Source: Acidimicrobiaceae bacterium
GTDB lineage: Bacteria; Actinomycetota; Acidimicrobiia; Acidimicrobiales; Ilumatobacteraceae
Reading direction: 5' to 3'
DNA: 64,000 nt
Assembly (NCBI GenBank): GCA_020637295.1
Contig: JACJWF010000004.1
Coordinates: 200,995-264,994 of the forward strand
In this document: in pieces, positions 56,101 to 64,000 of the stretch
Layout of the letters: each line of letters opens with the position of its first letter
How positions within the stretch are numbered: the first letter of the stretch is position 1
Position numbers and translations under genes: made by a program
Notes under the pieces: model-generated
What the model was told of the DNA's origin: nothing
The model's database searches: none
The model's input: the letters and a program-made list of their open reading frames with translations, nothing else

Positions 56101-57108
56101 TCAGATGTACTGATCCAGGATGGTGGTCTCGGTGAGGCGGTCCAGCGTGTCCTTCACCGCGTTGGCCAGCCGTGCCGACACCCCGGGCACCTGGGCGATC
56201 TCGTCCGACGTGGCCCGCAGCAGGCGGGGCAGCTCGCCGAACCGGCCCGTGATGGCCTCGGCCTGATCGGCCGACAGGCGCGGTACGCGAGCCAGCAGGC
56301 GCAGCCCCTTCGGCGCGATGGCGGCGTCGCCGGCTTCACCCGACAGGCCGGTGAGCGACCCGGCCCCGACGCCTGGGTAGTCCGCGATCACCAGTTCCAG
56401 CTCGTCGTCGAGGGAGCTGAACACCTCGTCGAGCTGCAGGCGCAGCAGCCGGGCATCCACGCCCAGTTCGATGATCATCGTCTCGATCTCGGCGGCGATC
56501 TGGCGGACCATCTCGCCGCGCTGGCACACCGTGGCCACGTCGCGAACGGTGACCACGTCCTCCACCTCCAGCGACGTCAGCGTGCTGGTGGCGTCGTCCA
56601 GCTTGGTCTTGTACCGCTCCAGCGTCTGCAGGGCTTGGTTGGCGCGGTCCAGCAGGCGGCCGATGTCGTGCAGCTGGCGCTTCGTCCCGCCGGCGTACAC
56701 ATTGATGACGCTCATCTCCTCGCTGACGCTGACCACCGGCACGCCCAGCGACAGGGCCACTCGCTCGGCGGTGCGATGGCGGGTGCCGGTCTCGGACGTG
56801 GCCACGGTGGGATCCGGCACGAGGTGGACGTTGGCGCGGGCGATGCGGGCCCCGTCCGTGGAGATGATGATCGCGCCGTCCATCTTGGCCAGCTCGGAGA
56901 GCCGTTGGGGGCTGTACGCGGCGTCCAGCAGGAAGCCGCCGCTGCAGATGGACAGCACGTCAGGGTGGTCGGCCAGCACCAACAGGGCGCCCATGCCGGC
57001 CTTGACGATCCGGTCGATCCCGTCCCGCAGGGCAGTGCCCGGGGCTACCAGCGCGAGCGCCGCGTGCAACGCGTCGTTGGGGACGCTCGGGGTGGACGGG
57101 ACGGGCAT
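56101..57108 (-). CDS. disA: DNA integrity scanning diadenylate cyclase
   Basis: DisA makes cyclic di-AMP from two ATP molecules and stops when bound to recombination intermediates. The 335-residue protein has the DAC domain motifs KMDGAIIISTDGARIARANVHL and SETGTRHRTAERVAL (DGA and RHR), a helical linker with LTSLEVEDVVTVRDVATVCQRGEM, and a C-terminal HhH DNA-binding domain ending SARLANAVKDTLDRLTE. Length and order are standard. The ATG is 5 bp beyond the radA stop, the usual pairing. Confidence 0.97.
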   Translation of the reverse strand: MPVPSTPSVPNDALHAALALVAPGTALRDGIDRIVKAGMGALLVLADHPDVLSICSGGFLLDAAYSPQRLSELAKMDGAIIISTDGARIARANVHLVPDPTVATSETGTRHRTAERVALSLGVPVVSVSEEMSVINVYAGGTKRQLHDIGRLLDRANQALQTLERYKTKLDDATSTLTSLEVEDVVTVRDVATVCQRGEMVRQIAAEIETMIIELGVDARLLRLQLDEVFSSLDDELELVIADYPGVGAGSLTGLSGEAGDAAIAPKGLRLLARVPRLSADQAEAITGRFGELPRLLRATSDEIAQVPGVSARLANAVKDTLDRLTETTILDQYI

Positions 57109-57112
57109 CGGC

Positions 57113-58462
57113 TCAGTGTACGGCCAGGGCAGCGACCGCTTCGGCCAGCGTGGCCACGCGCGACAGCCGCAGCCCGGGCGGGCCGTCGGGCGAGTTGGCC
57201 GGCACGACGGCACGGCGGAACCCCAGTCGTGCCGCCTCGGCCAGCCGGCGCGGCGCGTGCGCGGCCTGGCGCAGCTCGCCGGCCAGGCCGACCTCGCCGA
57301 ACACCACCAGGTCGGCCGGCAGTGGCTGATCGGTGAGCGCGCTGACCAGCGCCAGGCACACGGCCAGGTCGGCACCCGGCTCGGTGAGCCGCACTCCGCC
57401 GACCGCCGAGGCGAAGACCTCGTGGGTGGACAGGTCCAGCCGGGTGCGGCGCTCCAGCACCGCCAGCAGCAGGGCCAGGCGGCCGCCGTCCAGCCCCTGG
57501 GCGCTGCGGCGGGGCGGCACACCCGGGCTGAGCCGGTTGGTGAGCGCCTGCACCTCCACCAGCAGCGGCCGCTGCCCTTGCAGGGTGGGTACCACGGCCG
57601 ACCCGGCCACCCCGGTGCGCCGGTCGGTGAGGAACAGGCTGCTGGCATCGGGTACCCCCAGCAGACCCTGGCCGGCCATCTCGAACACACCCAACTCGTC
57701 GGTGGCGCCGAAGCGGTGCTTCACGGCCCGCAGCAGGCGCAGCGCATGGTGGCGATCGCCCTCGAACGACAGCACCGTGTCCACCACGTGCTCCAGCACT
57801 CGGGGCCCGGCCAACCCGCCCTCCTTGGTGACATGGCCCACCAGCACGACGGGCAGGCCGTGCTCCTTCGCCAGCGCGACGAAACGGTGGGCGCACGCCC
57901 GTACCTGGGCGACGCTGCCGGGGGCGGACGGCAGATCCGGGTCGGCGATGGTCTGGATGCTGTCCACCACCAGCAGCGACGGCTGCACCGCCGCCACCGC
58001 CGCCAGCACATGGGGCAGTGACGTTTCGGGCAACAGCCACAGGTCCGGCCGCACGGCACCCAGGCGCTCCGCCCGCAGGCGCACCTGCTGGGCGCTTTCC
58101 TCGCCGGTGACGTACAAGGTGCGCTGCGGCCACTGGGCCAGCAACTGCAGCAGGAGGGTGCTCTTGCCGATGCCGGGCTCGCCCCCGAGCAGGGTGACCG
58201 ACCCGGCCACCAACCCGCCACCCAGCACGCGGTCCAGTTCGGGCAGGCCGGTGGGCCGTGGCGCAGCGACACCGGCATCCACCTCGCCGATGGGCCGCGC
58301 CACCGCGGCGGGCCCCGCCGGCCGTGCCGCCGCGGCCGCGCCGGTGACTTCCGGCTCGTCGACCAGGGTGTTCCACTCCAGGCACGTGCTGCACTGCCCT
58401 GCCCACTTCGGCTGCGCCGCCCCACACTGGGTGCAGCGGTACACGACTCTCGACTTGCCCAT
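57113..58462 (-). CDS. radA: DNA repair protein RadA (Sms)
   Basis: RadA helps branch migration and recombination repair. The 449-residue protein has a C4 zinc motif (CTQCGAAQPKWAGQCSTC), Walker A GEPGIGKSTLL, the RadA motif KHRFG (usual KNRFG), and a C-terminal Lon-like domain with DLAVCLALVSALTD and FGEVGLAGELR. It starts at ATG 58462 (upstream in-frame GTG at 58471 possible). TACCGT lies 7 nt before the ATG. It precedes disA by 4 bp. Confidence 0.96.
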   Translation of the reverse strand: MGKSRVVYRCTQCGAAQPKWAGQCSTCLEWNTLVDEPEVTGAAAAARPAGPAAVARPIGEVDAGVAAPRPTGLPELDRVLGGGLVAGSVTLLGGEPGIGKSTLLLQLLAQWPQRTLYVTGEESAQQVRLRAERLGAVRPDLWLLPETSLPHVLAAVAAVQPSLLVVDSIQTIADPDLPSAPGSVAQVRACAHRFVALAKEHGLPVVLVGHVTKEGGLAGPRVLEHVVDTVLSFEGDRHHALRLLRAVKHRFGATDELGVFEMAGQGLLGVPDASSLFLTDRRTGVAGSAVVPTLQGQRPLLVEVQALTNRLSPGVPPRRSAQGLDGGRLALLLAVLERRTRLDLSTHEVFASAVGGVRLTEPGADLAVCLALVSALTDQPLPADLVVFGEVGLAGELRQAAHAPRRLAEAARLGFRRAVVPANSPDGPPGLRLSRVATLAEAVAALAVH

Positions 58463-58469
58463 GCCGGGC

Positions 58470-58475
58470 ACGGTA
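58470..58475 (-). promoter_or_regulatory. Leaderless -10 hexamer of radA
   Basis: TACCGT lies 7 nt before the chosen ATG on the minus strand, consistent with the radA-disA operon being leaderless. Confidence 0.35.
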
Positions 58476-58501
58476 CGCAGGGGGTGTGACAGGGTTGCCG
58501 C

Positions 58502-59287
58502 TCAGGCGCGGTGGCGGGCGGCCCGGCGGCGGGCCTTGTTGCGGCGGGCGGCCATCACGAACGCGATGAACGCCGCCGCCAGCACGCACCACACCACCAG
58601 GGCGATGAGGGCCACGTCGGCGACGGTGCCCCAGATGCCGGCGCCGCCCCCACCTCGTGACGCGACCGACGTGGCCGCGAGGTCGGCCGTGGTGCCGTCG
58701 ATCGGCACCGTCCAGGTCATCGGCGGCACGGTGCCGTCGGAGGCCGGGCTCAGTTCGCCGGGCAGCGTCGCCACGAACGTGAACGTCACCACATCGGCGG
58801 GGGTCAGCCCGGTGGCGGCGATGTCGTTGGCGTACGGGCTGCCACCGATGGCGGCCAGCAGGTCGGGGTCGGCGAAGGCATTCACCCCGCCGGCCACGAA
58901 GACCCGGCCCGTGAGCGTCGTGGTGACGTCGTCGTCGGTGACGGTGCGAGCCAGCGCCAGGTCGTGCAGCGGCCCGTCGGTGCCACTCAGCGAGGCCAAG
59001 AGCGCCGTGGCTTCCTCCACCGTGGCGAACGGATGGGTGACGGTGACGGTCAACCCGCCCTCGGCAGTGGCCGTGGGGCCGTCCACCGTCCAGCCGGCGG
59101 CGGCCACGTCGTCCAGGCGCAGGTCGTCGGCCAGGCCGGGCGCCTGGTTCACCACGTCGGCGTCGGCGGTGACGGTGACGGCCACCGTGCCCGAGCCGTC
59201 GGCTTCCACCGTGACGGTGACCGTGGTGTCCACCCTGCACGCGGTGACCAGCAGGGCCGCGGCGAGGACGGCGAGGGCGCGGCGCAT
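58502..59287 (-). CDS. LppM-like lipoprotein
   Basis: The 261-residue protein has a lipobox (VTAC, Cys 17), a domain beginning DTTVTVTVEADGSGTVAVTVTAD, and a C-terminal transmembrane helix (ADVALIALVVWCVLAAAFIAFVMA) with a basic tail. This lipid anchor plus C-terminal helix layout matches the LppM family known from mycobacteria, of uncertain role in the envelope. CACAAT lies 6 nt before the ATG. Confidence 0.75.
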   Translation of the reverse strand: MRRALAVLAAALLVTACRVDTTVTVTVEADGSGTVAVTVTADADVVNQAPGLADDLRLDDVAAAGWTVDGPTATAEGGLTVTVTHPFATVEEATALLASLSGTDGPLHDLALARTVTDDDVTTTLTGRVFVAGGVNAFADPDLLAAIGGSPYANDIAATGLTPADVVTFTFVATLPGELSPASDGTVPPMTWTVPIDGTTADLAATSVASRGGGGAGIWGTVADVALIALVVWCVLAAAFIAFVMAARRNKARRRAARHRA

Positions 59288-59338
59288 CGGCCCATTGTGG
59301 CAGCCGTCGCAGCCGCCACCACGGTCAACTCGACGGGT

Positions 59339-59893
59339 CTACTCGAACTTCGGGTAGGTGTCGGTGAGCAGTTGGCCGTAGGCGTTGAGGCGGGCCTCCA
59401 TGCGGTACACCTTCAGCAGGAAGTCGAACATCCCCTTCGGCTGCTTGCCGGTGAACAGGATGGCGAACCAGCAGATCAGCGTCACCACCACGCCGCCGAT
59501 GGCGACGAGGAGGAAGATGATCGCCGCCGGGATGATCCACAGGATGCGGAGGGCGCACGTGAGACGGTTGGCGGTCTCCTCGTAGGTGAGCTCGAAGGTG
59601 ACCGGCTCGTCGCGCTTCTCGAACCCGAAGTTGGGGTACGTGTCGTACATCAGCCCGGCGTAGGCGTTGGCCCGCATCTCCCAGTCCAGCACGCCGCGGG
59701 ACAGGTTCCACATGCCCTGATGGCGCTTGCCGGTGAACAGGATGATGAACCACTGGATGACGGAGAGGACCTGCGCGAGGTAGCCGAGGGCGTTGACGAT
59801 GATGAGGTGGGGCAGCGCGTAGAAGATGCGCAGCCCGTTGGAGAGCCGATTGCGTGGCTCGGTGTACTCGATGTCGAACATGACCGGTGTCAT
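59339..59893 (-). CDS. DUF4389-family membrane protein (two repeats)
   Basis: The 184 residues contain two copies of a DUF4389 unit: IEYTEPRNRLSNGLRIFYALPHLIIVNALG ... FIILFTGKRHQGMWNLSRGVLDWEMRANAYAGLMYDTYPNF, then LTYEETANRLTCALRILWIIPAAIIFLLVAI ... FAILFTGKQPKGMFDFLLKVYRMEARLNAYGQLLTDTYPKF (both written with gaps to show the parallel). Each unit has a membrane segment. Function unknown. TACGCT lies 7 nt before the ATG. Confidence 0.9.
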   Translation of the reverse strand: MTPVMFDIEYTEPRNRLSNGLRIFYALPHLIIVNALGYLAQVLSVIQWFIILFTGKRHQGMWNLSRGVLDWEMRANAYAGLMYDTYPNFGFEKRDEPVTFELTYEETANRLTCALRILWIIPAAIIFLLVAIGGVVVTLICWFAILFTGKQPKGMFDFLLKVYRMEARLNAYGQLLTDTYPKFE

Positions 59894-59900
59894 GCGCGCG

Positions 59901-59906
59901 AGCGTA
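59901..59906 (-). promoter_or_regulatory. Leaderless -10 hexamer of the DUF4389 gene
   Basis: TACGCT lies 7 nt before the ATG (59891-59893) on the minus strand, close to the end of the globin gene. Confidence 0.35.
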
Positions 59907-59912
59907 GACCGC

Positions 59913-60331
59913 TCAGCCGGGCGGCTGGACCAACCCGGGCGCCCCCGACAGCTCCGGGAGACCGGCGATCTGTGAGTGGCTCACCACGTCGCCACGGCGG
60001 GCGGCGACGAGGTCCAGGAAATCGGCCGCAGCGTCCGGGTCCGCGCCGAGCTCCTCCAGCAGGTCCACCAGGTGGCTGGCCATGATCGAGAAGTGGCGGT
60101 CCGTCACCTGGTGGGCGGCATGAGCCGCCCGCAGGGACACCGCGGCGTCGTGCGCCCCTCCGCCGCAGGCCTCCGTGAGGTACGCGGCCAGCCTGTCGCG
60201 CTGCATGGGCATGTGCGTGTCGGTGAACAGCGGGCCGATTTCCTCGTCGGCCAGCAGCCGCGCGTACAGCGCGGTGGCAACCTGCTGGATGGCGTCGGCG
60301 CCGCCGAGCCGCTCGAGCAGGCTGGGCTGGC

Positions 60332-60335
<4 letters not shown>
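59913..60335 (-). CDS. Truncated hemoglobin (globin)
   Basis: The 140-residue protein starts LLERLGGADAIQQVATALYARLLADEEIGPLF, with the Phe-B9/Tyr-B10-like pattern of truncated hemoglobins. A proximal His lies in AAHAAHQVTDRHF, followed by the H-helix HLVDLLEELGADPDAAADF. It should bind heme and oxygen, NO or other ligands. It starts with GTG 60333-60335, overlapping the clpC stop (GTGA). That coupling to a stress chaperone gene is unusual. Confidence 0.85.
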
Positions 60336-62896
<2,561 letters not shown>

Positions 62897-62902
62897 GGGG
62901 GG

Positions 62903-62908
62903 AGTCTA
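62903..62908 (-). promoter_or_regulatory. Leaderless -10 hexamer of clpC
   Basis: TAGACT followed by six C residues and the ATG on the minus strand. The C-run excludes a Shine-Dalgarno site, favouring leaderless translation. Confidence 0.45.
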
Positions 62909-62953
62909 GCGGCGGGTTCCGGCTGACGTTGGCCTGTGTCCGCGTAACTGACG

Positions 62954-62959
62954 TAGCCT
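62954..62959 (+). promoter_or_regulatory. Leaderless -10 hexamer of the polyprenyl synthase gene
   Basis: TAGCCT lies 7 nt before the GTG at 62967, divergent from clpC. Confidence 0.4.
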
Positions 62960-62966
62960 GACCGCC

Positions 62967-63938
62967 GTGCCGTCCGCCCCCCTCTTCGCCATGCCGTCGC
63001 ATGCCGCCGACCTGGCGCGCATCGAGGCCGCGCTGGCCGCGGCGGTGCGCACGCAGGACGCCTACCTGGACGAGATCGCCTCCCACCTCATCAAGGCCGG
63101 CGGCAAGCTGCTGCGCCCGGTGCTCACGGTGGTGGCCGCGCAAGTGGCCGGCGGCGCCCCGATCGACGACGCCGTGCAGGGCGGTGTGGCATGCGAGCTG
63201 GTGCAGACCGGCTCGCTGTGCCACGACGACGTGATGGACGAGGCGGACACCCGCCGCGGCGTGGAGACGGTCAACGCCAAGTGGGGCAACCTGCAGGCCA
63301 TCGTGGCGGGGGACTTCCTGCTCGCCCGGGCCAGCGAGATCGCCGCCTCCCTCGGCACCGAGGTCGCGGCCCTGCTGGCCCGCACCATCAGCCGGTTGTG
63401 CGAGGGCCAGATCGAGGAGCTTCGCCACACCTACAACGCGGCCCGCCCGGAGGTCAGCTACCTCAGCAGCATCCGCGGCAAGACGGCCTCGCTGTTCGCC
63501 ACCGCGGCGCGCATCGGCGGCCTCGTCGCCGGGCTGGACCGCCCGCACGTGGACGCCCTCACCGAGTACGGCGAGGCGTTCGGCATGGTGTTCCAGATCG
63601 TCGACGACCTGCTGGACATCACCGCCACCGACGAGCGCCTCGGCAAGCCCGCCGGCCACGACATGGTGGAGGGCGTCTACACCCTCCCCGTCCTGCGCAC
63701 GCTCCAGTCCGGAGGTGTCGCCGCGGCCGAGTTGCTGGCCCTGTTCGGCAAGCCGCTGGACACCGCGGAGCGGGACAAGGCGCTGGAGATCGTGCGGGCC
63801 AACGGCGGCATCGCCTCGGCGATGGCCGTGGCAGAAGAATGGGCCGAACGCGCCCGCGGCGCCTGCGAGTTGCTGCCCCCCTCGGCAGCGACCGACGTCC
63901 TCTACGCCGCCCCCGCCGCCCTCATCGCGATGGTCTAG
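62967..63938 (+). CDS. Polyprenyl diphosphate synthase (isoprenoid chain elongation)
   Basis: The 323-residue enzyme adds isopentenyl units to make a long prenyl diphosphate, probably the menaquinone side chain. It has the first Asp-rich motif CHDDVMDEADTRRG (DDxxD) with GGKLLRPVL before it, and the second DDLLDITATDERLGKPAGHD. The residues before the first motif (VQTGSL) lack bulky aromatics at the usual stop position, which fits a long product. It starts with GTG at 62967. Exact chain length is unknown. Confidence 0.94.
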   Translation: MPSAPLFAMPSHAADLARIEAALAAAVRTQDAYLDEIASHLIKAGGKLLRPVLTVVAAQVAGGAPIDDAVQGGVACELVQTGSLCHDDVMDEADTRRGVETVNAKWGNLQAIVAGDFLLARASEIAASLGTEVAALLARTISRLCEGQIEELRHTYNAARPEVSYLSSIRGKTASLFATAARIGGLVAGLDRPHVDALTEYGEAFGMVFQIVDDLLDITATDERLGKPAGHDMVEGVYTLPVLRTLQSGGVAAAELLALFGKPLDTAERDKALEIVRANGGIASAMAVAEEWAERARGACELLPPSAATDVLYAAPAALIAMV

Positions 63939-64000
63939 TCGGAGAATTTCGTGCTCGGAGGTGAGTACGAGGTAACTTCAACTCCGAGGCGAGCGTCGAA

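Noticed and set aside
57045..59357. Large overlapping open frames on both strands around radA and the LppM-like gene
   Set aside because: They overlap genes with clear family motifs in another frame and show Arg/Ala/Pro-rich shadow composition.
63939..64000. Start of another gene at the right edge
   Set aside because: Sixty-two bases show GGAGGTGAG but no reading frame long enough to judge.

Overview
This 64 kb window is high-GC (roughly 70% by eye), densely coded actinobacterial DNA. The gene content (SigK/RskA pair, DisA-RadA, ClpC, Ugp-type sugar importer, F420-type flavin/deazaflavin enzyme, tad pilus genes with a DUF4244 protein, paired acyl-CoA dehydrogenases, many GTG starts, ATGA/GTGA stop-start overlaps) fits a free-living member of the Acidimicrobiia (Ilumatobacter-like). 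That placement is an inference from gene content and was not computed. I see no rRNA, prophage, CRISPR array or classical insertion sequence. The clearest accessory feature is a one-gene element at 50.0-51.2 kb with 74-bp inverted repeats.

Layout. 0-9.4 kb, minus strand: a cut-off fucose-isomerase-like gene; a metal-chelate/cofactor ABC importer operon ending in a DJ-1/PfpI gene and a terminator; a MoxR ATPase with an unusual fused DUF58-transglutaminase protein. 9.4-13.3 kb: a macro-domain protein, a PPOX-class enzyme, a VOC protein, then ribE-ribB-ribH behind an FMN riboswitch. 13.3-17.1 kb: divergent glgA/glgC and a patatin. 17.1-24.3 kb: sigK-rskA with a SigK-like promoter, two acyl-CoA dehydrogenases, superoxide dismutase and an LPxTG-type wall protein. 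24.3-28.9 kb: a STAS protein and a compact tad pilus locus split by an oppositely oriented enoyl-CoA hydratase. 28.9-35.3 kb: a CYTH/CHAD protein, a hydroxyacid dehydrogenase, a selenocysteine tRNA, an HTH/membrane-protein pair, and small accessory genes. 35.3-45.7 kb: a primary-type sigma factor, Bax-inhibitor homologue, epoxide hydrolase, a Tat-exported surface protein, and a tightly overlapping operon of a UbiB-like kinase, two ferritin-like proteins, an unknown protein and two acetyltransferases.

45.7-50 kb: a four-gene sugar importer. 50-51.2 kb: the inverted-repeat element with an AbiEi-like/DUF559-like gene. 51.2-56.1 kb: cyclophilin, then YcaQ-type glycosylase, AI-2E-family permease, asparaginase and metallo-beta-lactamase genes in an overlapping run. 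56.1-64 kb: disA, radA, a lipoprotein, a DUF4389 protein, a globin overlapping the end of clpC, and a divergent polyprenyl diphosphate synthase.

Genes work together in several recognisable units: riboflavin synthesis under FMN feedback; glycogen synthesis (GlgC makes ADP-glucose, GlgA polymerises it); sigma/anti-sigma control; pilus assembly; sugar and metal import; and DNA-integrity sensing (DisA, RadA, YcaQ). Many genes have a TANNNT hexamer 6-7 nt before the start codon, which suggests frequent leaderless transcription. No gene-free stretch longer than 300 bases exists except the ribE leader (12518-12857), which holds the riboswitch; 661-907 holds only a terminator-like hairpin pair, and 63939-64000 shows nothing recognisable.
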